In this document: positions 26,242-35,846 of the stretch, in pieces
How the letters are laid out: every line of letters starts with the position of its first letter
How positions within the stretch are numbered: position 1 is the first letter of the stretch
Assembly: GCF_001549985.1 (NCBI RefSeq)
Contig: NZ_LROZ01000001.1
Span: 1-64,000, forward strand
DNA length: 64,000 nt
Direction: 5' to 3'
Origin: Myroides odoratus
GTDB lineage: Bacteria; Bacteroidota; Bacteroidia; Flavobacteriales; Flavobacteriaceae
Made by a program: the position numbers and the translations under genes
The notes under the pieces: model-generated
Database searches by the model: none
The model's input: only the letters and a program-made list of their open reading frames with translations
Told to the model about the DNA's origin: nothing

Positions 26242-27417
26242 ATGTCTTTACTCTCCCGCTCCGTGCACCCCATATACAACCTACAATTCCTGTTGGTTTG
26301 TTTAAGTTCTTTATTATTTTCTGCTAGTTTTAATATGCTAATTCCTGAATTACCTGATTATTTATCGAGTTTAGGTGGAGCAGAATACAAAGGATTAATT
26401 ATTGGTTTGTTTACGATTACAGCTGGAATTTCAAGGCCCTTCAGCGGAAAATTGACGGATAAAATTGGTCGAGTCCCCATTATGGCTATTGGATCAATTG
26501 TTTGTTTCATTTGTAGCTTGCTTTATCCGATTTTAACAACTGTTTCTGGTTTCTTATTTTTGCGATTACTGCACGGTTTTTCAACGGGATTTAAGCCTAC
26601 AGCGACTGCAGCGTATGTTGCTGATATTGTTCCAAAAGAACGCTGGGGCGAAGCCTTGGGGTTACATGGCATTTGTTTCAGTACAGGTATGGCTATCGGT
26701 CCAGCTATTGGAAGTACCATCAAGATTTATACTTCAATGAACTTCTTGTTTTATACTTCTGCTTTATTTGCGCTCTTATCCATCCTTATCTTACTCAACA
26801 TGAAGGAGACATTAAAGGTCAAAGAGAAATTTTCTTTTTCCCTCTTTAAAATTTCCCGTCAAGATTTATTTGATTTCAATGTTTTACCAGCCGCTTTGGT
26901 GACCTTTCTGTCTTATATTGCGTATGGAGTTATTCTAACATTAATTCCAGACTGGACAGGACATTTAGGATTGGAGAACAAAGGAATCTTCTTTATGATT
27001 TTCACCATATCGTCCTTGTTGGTTCGCTTCTTTGCGGGGAAAGTATCTGATCGCTATGGGCGCGTACTAATCATTACTATCGGATTGGTTTTACTGCTTA
27101 TATCTTTACTTATCATTGCTTTCTTTCAAACGGTGAATGGTTTGTATTTAGGCGCTTTTATGTATGGTATTGCCTTGGGAGTTTTATCTCCTGCGTTAAA
27201 TGCTTGGACCATTGATTTCAGTACACCTGATCAAAGAGGAAGAGCTGTTTCTACCATGTATATCGCCTTAGAAGCAGGAATCGGTGGTGGTGCCTTTGCT
27301 GCAGGTTGGTACTACAAAGATCATCTTGAGCACATCCCAACCATTATGTATATCAGTTCGGCGATCATTCTGCTGAGTTTATTCTATATGTTTTCTAGAA
27401 AATTCAAAACAAACTAA
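26242..27417 (+). CDS. MFS transporter (multidrug-efflux type)
   Basis: 391 residues from the ATG at 26242 (MSLLSRSVHPIYN). Twelve predicted helices. The loop after helix 2 reads GKLTDKIGRVPIM, the canonical MFS motif A, repeated in the second half as AGKVSDRYGRVLII. Motif C of drug antiporters is suggested by GFSTGFKPTATAAYVADI and by GICFSTGMAIGPAIG. It is most like the YfcJ/tetracycline-type efflux proteins; substrate unknown. It is preceded by the repeat block and a clear promoter, and is convergent with an AraC gene. Confidence 0.88.
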   Translation: MSLLSRSVHPIYNLQFLLVCLSSLLFSASFNMLIPELPDYLSSLGGAEYKGLIIGLFTITAGISRPFSGKLTDKIGRVPIMAIGSIVCFICSLLYPILTTVSGFLFLRLLHGFSTGFKPTATAAYVADIVPKERWGEALGLHGICFSTGMAIGPAIGSTIKIYTSMNFLFYTSALFALLSILILLNMKETLKVKEKFSFSLFKISRQDLFDFNVLPAALVTFLSYIAYGVILTLIPDWTGHLGLENKGIFFMIFTISSLLVRFFAGKVSDRYGRVLIITIGLVLLLISLLIIAFFQTVNGLYLGAFMYGIALGVLSPALNAWTIDFSTPDQRGRAVSTMYIALEAGIGGGAFAAGWYYKDHLEHIPTIMYISSAIILLSLFYMFSRKFKTN

Positions 27418-27541
27418 CGGGGGGTTTGCTTTTTTGTTGGTTGCTTTTTTGTGGGGTTTGTTTAGAACACATTTACAACGAGCAAAAAAACAAAATAGCG
27501 AAATAGCGAAAGAACAAAAAAGCATCTAGCAAAAAAACAAC

Positions 27542-28315
27542 CTACAAAAAATACTTCGCGGGTGTTGTACCTGTATGATTTTTAAAGAACTCAATAAAAG
27601 CACTATTGGAAGAGAATTCCAATTGATAGCTAACTTCTGAAATACTAGTATTTTCTGCTAGGAGCTCTATCGCCCGATAAACACGCCATTGCTGACGCCA
27701 AGCTTGATAAGTCATATTGGTTTCTCGTTTGAATATGCGCGTAATAGTCTTCTCACTCGCTCCTACATATTGTGCAAATTCATGTAAAAAAGGAGGCATT
27801 TTTTTTTCTAACATAAAGGACATCATGTATGCTTGCAAACGATAATCTGAAGGAATATCCAACGCATACGATTCTTCTTTTGCTTCCCGAAATTCATCCC
27901 AAAACACTGCTAAAACATGTTGTTGTTTTTGCGTAGGTTCTCCCTCCCACTCCCACCAGCAAATACGTTCAATTATCTGTGCTAATAAAGGAGACACCAC
28001 TCGTACTTGCAGCGCGATAGGCTCTAGTTTAAGCTTGCGTATATCCAAGTAAATCGAACGGTAGGTTACGACATTGCGAAAGGTAACACGATGTTCTAAT
28101 CCTGCAGGAATATAAAGCAATTTTTGAGGAGGTAAAATAACCTGATGGTTACGCGTCAATAACGTCATACAACCACTTGGAGCATAGAGAATTTGCGCGT
28201 GTTCTAGATGTTGGTGAAATCCCGAATCATGTTGAACCAAATCGGAAGCTAAACCAATTACTTCTTGGTCGATTTGCCCTAAATTCAACTCTTGTTCTTT
28301 ATTCAAATACGCCAT
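27542..28315 (-). CDS. AraC-family regulator with N-terminal cupin
   Basis: 257 residues. The N-terminal cupin sensor includes DSGFHQHLEHAQILYAPSG; the C-terminal domain has the two AraC helix-turn-helix units, ASEKTITRIFKRETNMTYQ near 207 and SISEVSYQLEFSSNSAFIEF near 230, with the family ending HTGTTPAKYF. It is divergent from an MFS gene (Bcr/CflA type) 88 bases away and probably controls it. The 124-base spacer on its 3' side holds A-rich words (gagcaaaaaaac, atagcgaa) related to the repeat blocks. Confidence 0.9.
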   Translation of the reverse strand: MAYLNKEQELNLGQIDQEVIGLASDLVQHDSGFHQHLEHAQILYAPSGCMTLLTRNHQVILPPQKLLYIPAGLEHRVTFRNVVTYRSIYLDIRKLKLEPIALQVRVVSPLLAQIIERICWWEWEGEPTQKQQHVLAVFWDEFREAKEESYALDIPSDYRLQAYMMSFMLEKKMPPFLHEFAQYVGASEKTITRIFKRETNMTYQAWRQQWRVYRAIELLAENTSISEVSYQLEFSSNSAFIEFFKNHTGTTPAKYFL

Positions 28316-28403
28316 TTGTCCGATTTTTGGTATTTTTTGCTTTTATACTGTTATAAAGATAATGGAAATTCATCAGAATTTTGCACGACAAATAACAATA
28401 GAA

Positions 28404-29540
28404 ATGAAAACAAACGTACAACTGAGTTTTATGGTGCTCTTAATGATGTTTCCGCAATTTGTTGAAACCATTTATAGTCCAGCATTACCCTCTATTGCTC
28501 AATATTATCAAGTAACAGATACACAAGCATTACTTACCATCAGCACTTATTTTATTGCTTTTGCATTGGGTGTAATTTGGTGGGGGATTCAAAGTGATTA
28601 CATCGGAAGAAGAAAGGCGATGATTTGGGGCTTAACTACCTATATGATTGCTTCTTTATTGGCTTTACTGGCTCCAACTTTCGAACTGGTATTGGCTGCG
28701 CGTATTCTCGCTGCCTTTGGTATTGCTGTCGGATCTGTGATTACCCAAACCATGATGCGCGATGTATATACAGGTGTAGAGCTGAGTAAGGTATTTTCAA
28801 TTATGGGTATTGCGTTATCCATCAGTCCGGTTATTGGATTATTATTAGGAGGAATAACCGTTTCTACTTTTGGGCATGTTGGCGTTTTTGCTCTACTTGC
28901 TCTACTCGCCCTATTTTTGGTTATCAAAGCCTATTATCAATTGCCTGAAACCAAACAAACACAAGATAAAATTACGGTTCAAACGGTTCTTCAACTCGCC
29001 AAACAAATGTACACCGATCGAGATATTTGGCGTTATGCTTTGTTAGTGATGAGCTACAATGTCTTGCTCTTTAGCTACTATTCGTTTGCTCCTTTTATCT
29101 TTGAGTCTAATGGATATGATGCTTCCGTTTATGGCTATAGTGGTATTGTATTAGCTCTAGGATCATTTGTGGGAAGTTACTGTACTAAGATTTGCATCAG
29201 CAAGGGGATTTCTAGCAATAGACTAATTCTTGCCTCCGCAGCATTAGCTTTAGTGAGTGCCCTATGTGTTTGCCTCTTGCTTCATTCAATGTGGTTTTTG
29301 CTTCCTGTTTCATTGGTTGTAGTTGCATTTGGTATCGCAATTCCCACTATTTTAAGTCAGGCCTTAATATCCTACAAAACAGCCATTGGATCAGCAGGAG
29401 CTTTATTTGGTTTACTATATTATATCTTGATTGGTATAGGGTTATACAGCAGTAGTTTACTCCACCACTTTGGATGGGTATTGGTCTTATTTTCGAGTAT
29501 TGCTTTTATTCTAGCCTTAACTATGACCCAAAAACGATAG
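28404..29540 (+). CDS. MFS transporter, Bcr/CflA drug-efflux family
   Basis: 378 residues from the ATG at 28404 (MKTNVQLSFMVL). An in-frame ATG at 28362 would add 14 residues, but a -7-like GAATTTTG lies at 28376-28383 between the two, which favours the later start. Twelve helices. ETIYSPALPSIAQYYQVTD is the Bcr/CflA opening, and WGIQSDYIGRRKAM is motif A. Family members export drugs such as bicyclomycin or chloramphenicol and some dipeptides. It is divergent from the AraC gene at 27542 and ends one base before the stop of the convergent endonuclease gene. Confidence 0.88.
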   Translation: MKTNVQLSFMVLLMMFPQFVETIYSPALPSIAQYYQVTDTQALLTISTYFIAFALGVIWWGIQSDYIGRRKAMIWGLTTYMIASLLALLAPTFELVLAARILAAFGIAVGSVITQTMMRDVYTGVELSKVFSIMGIALSISPVIGLLLGGITVSTFGHVGVFALLALLALFLVIKAYYQLPETKQTQDKITVQTVLQLAKQMYTDRDIWRYALLVMSYNVLLFSYYSFAPFIFESNGYDASVYGYSGIVLALGSFVGSYCTKICISKGISSNRLILASAALALVSALCVCLLLHSMWFLLPVSLVVVAFGIAIPTILSQALISYKTAIGSAGALFGLLYYILIGIGLYSSSLLHHFGWVLVLFSSIAFILALTMTQKR

Positions 29541-30575
29541 TTATCGCTCGTTTAAAGCTAAACGCGTAACAATCGGAAAGTGATCAGAATTTTTAAAATC
29601 ACTATAGGTTTTAAAGGACTTCACTTGAATACTTGGATCAACAAAAACGTAATCAATACGCATCGGATAATACGGAAAATCATAACTTTTTCCAAATCCA
29701 CTTCCTGCCTCAATAAAGGCATCCTTTAAATCTCCCTTAATATTACTATACACATACGAAAAGGCGCTATTATTCATATCACCGCAAATTACCTTGCGGT
29801 GTGTGGCGTCTTTCATATGAGACTGAATCAACTCAGACTGCATTTGCTGCTCCTTGAAAGCACTAGCAATGCGTTTGAAAATGCGTTTTGATTTTTCCTC
29901 ATCTAACTTTTCATGTATATCGGGACTAATACTTACCGATTGCAAGTGAATGCTGTATACGCGAATTGTATCTGCTTGTATCAATACATCAGCAAAAATG
30001 ACGTTATTATTGGAATTAGGAAGATTAATTTCTCCTTTATCAATGATTCGATGTTTAGAATAAATGGCTTGTCCTGTTTTAATTTTATCTCCATGAGAAA
30101 CCACATATTTATAGGGATATTGTTTAAAGTTTAATCCTGCACTTTTAGAATACTCTTGCAGACACAAAATATCGGGGTCTTGTAGATCGACAAATTCCTT
30201 AATTTTTTGCGGAACAAATTCATCGGGAATCCACTTAAACAAGTTAAACAAGCGAACATTATACGTCATCAATACAATATCATGTTGTTCCGTAGCTTCT
30301 TCTTTTCCTGTTATTTTATAGAACTTCGTAATAAAGGTAAAGCCGAGTAATAGAATCACCACAGATAATATAACCTGTTTTTTTACTTGAATGGCCCAAT
30401 ACAATAAGAAGAAGAAATTCAACAACAAAAGAGAAGGTAGAATCAGCGTAAAAACAGATAGTAGAGGAAACAACTTGGGTGCTAAAAAAGGCAATACATA
30501 GCCCAATAATGTTCCTATTGCAACGAGAACATTAAAGAAAAATATAACTCTATTAAACCAAGATAGTTTCTTCAT
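29541..30575 (-). CDS. endonuclease/exonuclease/phosphatase family membrane protein
   Basis: 344 residues. Three N-terminal helices (about 8-30, 38-62 and 66-85) anchor a C-terminal EEP-fold domain: MTYNVRLFNLF near 103, CLQEYSKS near 137, YSIHLQSV near 207, GDMNNSAFS near 262 and the C-terminal FKNSDHFPIVTRL. All the metal-binding and catalytic Asp/Glu/His of this fold are visible. Its substrate (DNA, lipid phosphate or other) is not known. It is the last gene of the mutL-rhomboid-rhomboid unit, three bases after the preceding stop. Confidence 0.88.
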   Translation of the reverse strand: MKKLSWFNRVIFFFNVLVAIGTLLGYVLPFLAPKLFPLLSVFTLILPSLLLLNFFFLLYWAIQVKKQVILSVVILLLGFTFITKFYKITGKEEATEQHDIVLMTYNVRLFNLFKWIPDEFVPQKIKEFVDLQDPDILCLQEYSKSAGLNFKQYPYKYVVSHGDKIKTGQAIYSKHRIIDKGEINLPNSNNNVIFADVLIQADTIRVYSIHLQSVSISPDIHEKLDEEKSKRIFKRIASAFKEQQMQSELIQSHMKDATHRKVICGDMNNSAFSYVYSNIKGDLKDAFIEAGSGFGKSYDFPYYPMRIDYVFVDPSIQVKSFKTYSDFKNSDHFPIVTRLALNER

Positions 30576-30577
30576 AT

Positions 30578-31402
30578 TTACTTATTTCCTTGACGAAAAA
30601 GAAAATCCTTTTCTTCTTTACTCAAACTTTCATATCCTGACCTACTGATCTTATCCAAAATGGCATCTATTTCCTTTTGTGCGGTCGCTTCCTTAGTAAC
30701 GTTTTTCTCTACTGTTTTATTGACATAAACCTTTTTAAATGTTGATTTACTTTTTGCAGTGCGTTTCATCGGTTTAGCTAAATCCGTGCCTCTTTTTAGC
30801 AAGAAGATATAACCAAAGCCTACTAGGGCGCCACCAAGATGGGCTAAATGCCCCCCAACGTTGCTCGAAGACAGTTGAAACAAATCAATAAGGATAATAA
30901 ACCCCGCAATATAAATCATTTTTATACGTCCTAAAAGTGCCAAACGCACTTCCATTTGTGGAGCAAAACTAGCCACAGCAATAAGTGGAGCCATAACCGC
31001 GGCTGAGGCTCCGACAAGTCCAGCCCCCATCGCGAAGAAAAAAGCACTCAAATAATATATGATACTTCCTCCCAATGCCCCTACCAAGTAAACAAATAAA
31101 AATTGTCTAGTCGTAAAAAACGTAAAGAATAGATTGCTGACAAAGAACAGCATGATCATATTCAAGAGCAAATGCCAAATGGTTGCATGTACAAAAGAAT
31201 AGGAAATAAATGTCCAAAAGCGTCCCAGTGATGCAACTCCGTCTGCTACAAAAGCAAGATAAGGGAATACGCTGTGGTACACACTGGAAGAAACAACAGA
31301 GAGTCCGTATAACAAGATAAAGACAACAATATTGAGGATGATCAGTAGTTGTACTTTATCCCCCAATTTAATGTTTCGTTTTAAATCCTCTAATCCTTTC
31401 AT
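30578..31402 (-). CDS. rhomboid-family intramembrane serine protease
   Basis: 274 residues, six predicted helices then a cytoplasmic tail (KRGTDLAKPMKRTAKSK and a helical end). The catalytic Ser lies in LVGASAAVMAPLI and the catalytic His in LAHLGGALVGFGY; the HATIWHLLLNMIMLFF segment gives the conserved His/Asn pair. It cleaves transmembrane substrates within the bilayer; the substrate is unknown. It overlaps no gene but sits two bases after the previous rhomboid, inside the mutL operon. Confidence 0.9.
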   Translation of the reverse strand: MKGLEDLKRNIKLGDKVQLLIILNIVVFILLYGLSVVSSSVYHSVFPYLAFVADGVASLGRFWTFISYSFVHATIWHLLLNMIMLFFVSNLFFTFFTTRQFLFVYLVGALGGSIIYYLSAFFFAMGAGLVGASAAVMAPLIAVASFAPQMEVRLALLGRIKMIYIAGFIILIDLFQLSSSNVGGHLAHLGGALVGFGYIFLLKRGTDLAKPMKRTAKSKSTFKKVYVNKTVEKNVTKEATAQKEIDAILDKISRSGYESLSKEEKDFLFRQGNK

Positions 31403-31403
31403 T

Positions 31404-32153
31404 TTACAAATCCCAACGATTTTGTTTGAACTGGTTTTGTTTCCAGTACCTCACCAATAAGAAGCCTGTTAATGCACCACCTACGTGAGCAAAATGGGCA
31501 ATTCCAGTTCCACCTCCAAAAATACTGAATCCGCCTGTTAATCCACCGATTAAGTCAATGGCTAAGATTCCAGGTACAAAGTATTTCGCTTTGATTGGCA
31601 CAGGAATAAACATCATCATCAATTCCGCATTAGGAAACATATAAGCAAACGCAACTAGAAAGCCATAAACAGCTCCAGAAGCCCCTACTACAGGATTGTT
31701 GAATGCAGAAAACATCGATTCTACATTAGAAGGTCCAATTATAGAATTCCAGTGAACTATATATTGTCCACTAGGTAACATCGCATAAATATCTGCTTTG
31801 TTATAACCAGCTGCTACTAGTTGATTGACATTGGATACTACTGTATAATAATTCACTCCCATGTGTAATAAAGCAGCTCCTAAACCAGACAATAAGAACA
31901 AGACATACAATCGCTTCGTTCCAAAAATCATTTCTAATGTACTTCCAAAAGAAAACAACGCAAACATATTGAAAAAGATATGCATATACCCACCATGCAT
32001 AAACATATAAGTCAGCGGTTGCCAAAATTGAAATTTGGCATTTTCAAAATAGTACATCGCTAAATAATCATAGGTAGCAGGTACAAACTGGCTCCCTATA
32101 AAAAATAGGATATTTATAATCAATAACTGTTTTACTCCTTCTGATATTCTCAT
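31404..32153 (-). CDS. rhomboid-family intramembrane serine protease
   Basis: 249 residues, six helices. The Ser/His dyad is in VVGASGAVYGFLVAF and FAHVGGALTGFLL, and MHGGYMHIFFNMFAL supplies the conserved His and Asn. It is a paralogue of the neighbouring rhomboid gene, without its long C-terminal tail. The ATG overlaps the mutL stop codon by one base (TAATG), indicating translational coupling. Two adjacent rhomboids after mutL are a recurring arrangement in Flavobacteriia as I recall it. Confidence 0.92.
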   Translation of the reverse strand: MRISEGVKQLLIINILFFIGSQFVPATYDYLAMYYFENAKFQFWQPLTYMFMHGGYMHIFFNMFALFSFGSTLEMIFGTKRLYVLFLLSGLGAALLHMGVNYYTVVSNVNQLVAAGYNKADIYAMLPSGQYIVHWNSIIGPSNVESMFSAFNNPVVGASGAVYGFLVAFAYMFPNAELMMMFIPVPIKAKYFVPGILAIDLIGGLTGGFSIFGGGTGIAHFAHVGGALTGFLLVRYWKQNQFKQNRWDL

Positions 32154-34276
32154 TACAGTATAAATTTTCGTTCAATATCTTCTACTTTCATGGTAATAAA
32201 AGTAGGTTTCATAAATGGTGAGATGTTGGGTTCTTTACAGCCGAATAAAGAATTCACAATATCTTCTTGTTCTGTTTCATTTAAAATCGTTCCTGATTTT
32301 ACGGACAAACTTTGTGCCAGTGTTTTAGCAATGCGTTCCGTTTGAATATAGTTCGTTTCAGGAATTCCTTCTTGGAAGCTCATAATCAAATCGTCTAACA
32401 CAATTTGCGCTTCACTTTCGGCTACATTTACTGGTAATCCAGATAAAATTACATGATCCTCACCCATATCTTCAAAATCAAAGCCCATTTGTTTGAGTGA
32501 ATGTCGAATTTCCTTCAACAAGACCACTTCATATGGAGCATAATATAAGGTTAAGGGAAAGAGTAGCTGTTGAGAAACGGCATTGGATTTGGCAATATTT
32601 CCAATGAACTTCTCATAGAGAATTCGCTGGTGTGCTCGTCCTTGATTGATGATCACCATCCCAGATTTAATTGGGCTGACAATATATTTTCGCTGAATCT
32701 GAAACGTACGAGAGGCCAAGGTGGTTTCTGTACTTTCATCAAATAAACTCCCAGTAACCTCTTCTTCTTCGAATGTCAAGCCACTAATATCAATATCACT
32801 TCCTTTGCCTTTCAATCCCTCAAAAACTTCTTGCCAAGCCCCTACTTCCGTAGCTGAAGACTTTTTAATTTCTGTTTTATTGGATTTACTAGCAAAGAAA
32901 ACAGCTTCATCTGCTTTTCTCCCTTCTTGTTTAAACGAAGAAAAATCAATCGTTGATTTAGCCGTAGTCAATTTACTTTCGAATACCTCCGCTTGCTCTT
33001 CTTCATCTGGTGCTATCGGTTCTTCAGCTTCCTCTTTGCGCAAAAAGGAACTCTCTTCAAAAGGATTGAATCCCCTTGCTACAAAATCCGAAGGTAGACC
33101 ATTTGTTGTACTTGCGGGCGTTTGTTTGAAGGGATTAAAAATCTCTTCTTCAGGGTTTAGCAATTCATTGCTAAATGGATTATAATGTGTGTCGATTTCA
33201 ATCAAAGGGGTTTCTGCCTCTCTATCTTTAAACTCATAAGGAACATCTAGTCCTTCATCTCGATGAAAATCGAGCACAGGAGCCACGTTAAACTGCCCCA
33301 AGCTATGTTTAATTGCAGAGCGCAAAATACTATACAGCGCTTGTTCATCATCAAACTTAATTTCCGTTTTTGTCGGATGTATGTTGATATCAATGGAACT
33401 AGGAGGTACAGACAAATAAATAAAATAAGTTGGCTGTGTGCCATCCTTTAACAATCCCTCATAAGCAGCTAAAACAGCATGATGCAAATATCCACTTCGG
33501 ATAAAGCGATCATTGACAAAAAAGAATTGTTCTCCTCGACTTTTTTTTGCAAATTCAGGTTTCCCGATGAATCCGCGAATCGTTACAATTTCAGTAATTT
33601 CTTCAATTGGAACTAACTTTTCATTCGTTCTCGTTCCAAATACATTAACGATGCGTTGACGCAAATTCGAGCTCGGTAAGTTGAATACTTCACTGCCATT
33701 GTGGATCATCGTAAAACCAATCCCCGGATGTACCAAGGTAATGCGTTCAAATTCATCCACAATATTGCGAAATTCAACATTATCTGATTTTAAGAAATTT
33801 CTACGAGCAGGAATATTAAAGAATAGATTTTTCACGGAGAACACCGTTCCTGGAGGTGTTACTGCCACTTCTTGTGACATGACTTTAGACCCCTCAATCA
33901 CGAGGTGTGTTCCTAATTCACTATGATGCAAACACGTTTTTAAGTCTACATGTGCAATAGCAGCGATGGAAGCTAATGCTTCTCCTCTAAATCCTTTTGT
34001 ACTTAAGGCGAATAAATCTTCTGCTTTGGATATTTTAGATGTAGCATGGCGTTCAAAAGCCATTCTAGCATCCGTTTCATTCATTCCCTTTCCATTATCA
34101 ATTACCTGAATCAACGTTTTTCCTGCTTCTTTTAGCACCAACTTGATTTCCGTTGCCCCCGCATCCACCGCATTTTCTATCAATTCCTTCACAACAGAAG
34201 CTGGTCGTTGAACCACTTCTCCTGCGGCAATTTGATTGGCTACGTGATCTGGTAATAATCGAATAATATTAGACAT
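32153..34276 (-). CDS. mutL: DNA mismatch repair protein MutL
   Basis: 707 residues. The N-terminal GHKL ATPase is complete: EVVQRPASVVKELIENAVDAG near 20, DNGKGM near 61, then ATSKI and TKGFRGEALASIAAI near 90-105. A long acidic linker (about 340-520) leads to the C-terminal dimerisation domain. There the endonuclease motif DQHA-x2-E-x4-E of most MutL proteins appears as NQGRAHQRILYE (about 540-552), lacking the Asp and a His, so nicking activity is doubtful. First gene of a four-gene operon; -7 box TAAATTTG (minus strand) at 34326-34333. Confidence 0.95.
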   Translation of the reverse strand: MSNIIRLLPDHVANQIAAGEVVQRPASVVKELIENAVDAGATEIKLVLKEAGKTLIQVIDNGKGMNETDARMAFERHATSKISKAEDLFALSTKGFRGEALASIAAIAHVDLKTCLHHSELGTHLVIEGSKVMSQEVAVTPPGTVFSVKNLFFNIPARRNFLKSDNVEFRNIVDEFERITLVHPGIGFTMIHNGSEVFNLPSSNLRQRIVNVFGTRTNEKLVPIEEITEIVTIRGFIGKPEFAKKSRGEQFFFVNDRFIRSGYLHHAVLAAYEGLLKDGTQPTYFIYLSVPPSSIDINIHPTKTEIKFDDEQALYSILRSAIKHSLGQFNVAPVLDFHRDEGLDVPYEFKDREAETPLIEIDTHYNPFSNELLNPEEEIFNPFKQTPASTTNGLPSDFVARGFNPFEESSFLRKEEAEEPIAPDEEEQAEVFESKLTTAKSTIDFSSFKQEGRKADEAVFFASKSNKTEIKKSSATEVGAWQEVFEGLKGKGSDIDISGLTFEEEEVTGSLFDESTETTLASRTFQIQRKYIVSPIKSGMVIINQGRAHQRILYEKFIGNIAKSNAVSQQLLFPLTLYYAPYEVVLLKEIRHSLKQMGFDFEDMGEDHVILSGLPVNVAESEAQIVLDDLIMSFQEGIPETNYIQTERIAKTLAQSLSVKSGTILNETEQEDIVNSLFGCKEPNISPFMKPTFITMKVEDIERKFIL

Positions 34277-34325
34277 TTAAAAAAGGAAGTTTTTTTTTTG
34301 ATTAAAACGTTGAACTCTATCCATA

Positions 34326-34333
34326 CAAATTTA
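34326..34333 (-). promoter_or_regulatory. -7 promoter element of the mutL operon
   Basis: On the minus strand TAAATTTG, matching TAnnTTTG, 49 bases before the mutL ATG. Confidence 0.5.
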
Positions 34334-34393
34334 ATTAAATAAATAGGGGAATTACTTCCTTAACTATTTTTTCACTTTTCAACTTCGTATGAT

Positions 34394-34422
34394 AAAAAAA
34401 AGCCTGCTTTTACACAGGCTTA
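34394..34422 (-). terminator. terminator of ribH
   Basis: Stem AAGCCTG (34400-34406) with CAGGCTT (34415-34421), followed on the minus strand by a run of seven T. Confidence 0.75.
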
Positions 34423-34433
34423 TCTTTTTTCTT

Positions 34434-34922
34434 TTATAGATTATTTAAAGCAATCATTTTCAAGGCAGTGACCGCGGCCTCAACCCCTTTATTTCCCATA
34501 TCACCTCCGCTTCGAGCGAGTGACTGTTCTATTGTGTTATCTGTAAGTACACAAAAAATCACAGGGATATCTGCTATTAAATTTAAATCTTTAATTCCGT
34601 GTGTAACACCTTCACAAACAAATTCAAAATGCATGGTTTCTCCTTTGATTACGCAGCCAATTACGAGAACTGCATCTAAGTCTTCAAACCGTTCTATCAT
34701 TCGTTTTGCACCAAAAACCAATTCAAAGCTTCCTGGTACATCCCAACGAATTAATCCTTCTTCTTGTAAACCACAATCTAAAAGTGTTCTTTTGGCACCC
34801 TCAAATAATCCTTCTGTAATCGTATCATTCCAATTTGAAACGACGATTCCCACTTTCATATTTGTTGCCGAAGGTAATGTTGTTTTATCGTAAGCCGATA
34901 AGTTTTTATTCGCTGTTGCCAT
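34434..34922 (-). CDS. ribH: 6,7-dimethyl-8-ribityllumazine synthase
   Basis: 162 residues from the ATG at 34922 (MATANKN); the open frame allows four more codons from 34934, but those overlap the preceding stop. It makes the riboflavin precursor from ribityl-aminouracil and dihydroxybutanone phosphate. Key segments: VVSNWNDTITEGLF near 29, VPGSFELVFGAKRMIE near 63, VLVIGCVIKGETMHFEFVCE near 85 (phosphate and catalytic loops) and DNTIEQSLARSGG with GNKGVEAA near the C-terminus. It lies one base after the TPR gene (TAA-T-ATG), so the two are co-transcribed. Other rib genes are not in the window. Confidence 0.96.
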   Translation of the reverse strand: MATANKNLSAYDKTTLPSATNMKVGIVVSNWNDTITEGLFEGAKRTLLDCGLQEEGLIRWDVPGSFELVFGAKRMIERFEDLDAVLVIGCVIKGETMHFEFVCEGVTHGIKDLNLIADIPVIFCVLTDNTIEQSLARSGGDMGNKGVEAAVTALKMIALNNL

Positions 34923-34923
34923 A

Positions 34924-35712
34924 TTATTGAGCAAGACCGATTAAAGACTCTACTAACGTTGCTTCTGCAGCCGTTGAATAGTTATTCTTAACCTCGTTAA
35001 ACATTTTTAAAGCTTCTGCTTTTTTCCCTTCTTCTAAAGCAGCAAGTCCTGCTTTATATAAAAATCTAGGTGTAGTGAAGCTATTTTTATTGTGATCTGC
35101 TGCTTTTTTATAGTAATCAAATGCATCTGCATGTTGCCCTAATTCAGAGAAAGCATCTCCAATAGCACCTAATGCTGAAGCACCAATAACTGCTTCTGAT
35201 CCTAATTTATATTGTTCTAATTGCTCAATTGCTTTTTTAAACTCCCCTTGGTTTAGGTAAGTCGTTCCTGCATAATAATGTGCTAAATTAGCAGATGCAG
35301 TACCTTTATAGTTATCGATGATTCCTAAAAATCCTAATTTACCTTCTCCACCATTCAAGGCTAAGTTAAATAAATTTTGTCTTTCTGCCTCATTAGTGAA
35401 AGCGTCATTGTAGTAAGATTGTGCCTGAAACATCTCATTTGCTGCTTCTTCGTTTTTAGGCTCAACTACAAACTTATTATATCCAACATAACCAATAGTC
35501 ACTAAAGCAATGGCTCCAACGATACCAAAAATTGCTTTTTGATTTCTCGCTACCCAACCTTCCATTTTATTTGCTCCTTGATCTAAGGAATTAAATACCT
35601 CTGCCGTAGTACTCTTAGAAGTATCAACTGAACCATACTGATCAAATTCGTTATCTACCGTTTCGTCTTCCGGTTTTGGAGCTTTATAACCTCTTTTATT
35701 ATAAGTTGCCAT
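34924..35712 (-). CDS. membrane-anchored TPR protein (YfgM-like)
   Basis: 262 residues. A cytoplasmic N-terminal region (about 1-60) precedes one membrane helix (IFGIVGAIALVTIGYVGY, about 65-85). The rest is a string of tetratricopeptide-like helix pairs (for example ANLAHYYAGTTYLNQGEFKKA, ALGAIGDAFSELGQHADAFD and AGLAALEEGKKAEALKMF). The arrangement is like YfgM, an inner-membrane-anchored chaperone partner of the Sec translocon in E. coli, but function here is inferred only by layout. First gene of the pair with ribH; -7 box TATTTTTG (minus strand) at 35735-35742. Confidence 0.85.
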   Translation of the reverse strand: MATYNKRGYKAPKPEDETVDNEFDQYGSVDTSKSTTAEVFNSLDQGANKMEGWVARNQKAIFGIVGAIALVTIGYVGYNKFVVEPKNEEAANEMFQAQSYYNDAFTNEAERQNLFNLALNGGEGKLGFLGIIDNYKGTASANLAHYYAGTTYLNQGEFKKAIEQLEQYKLGSEAVIGASALGAIGDAFSELGQHADAFDYYKKAADHNKNSFTTPRFLYKAGLAALEEGKKAEALKMFNEVKNNYSTAAEATLVESLIGLAQ

Positions 35713-35734
35713 GTATAAAAAGTTTAATGAAAGG

Positions 35735-35742
35735 CAAAAATA
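35735..35742 (-). promoter_or_regulatory. -7 promoter element of the TPR-ribH pair
   Basis: On the minus strand TATTTTTG, matching TAnnTTTG, 22 bases before the ATG. Confidence 0.5.
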
Positions 35743-35846
35743 TGATTTTTATTGTAATATAAAAGTGCTTACTATTAATATTTTTGATAATTTGCAACCA
35801 AATTAGATAATACTATCACTCACTCGTTAAAAACACCTATATTCTC

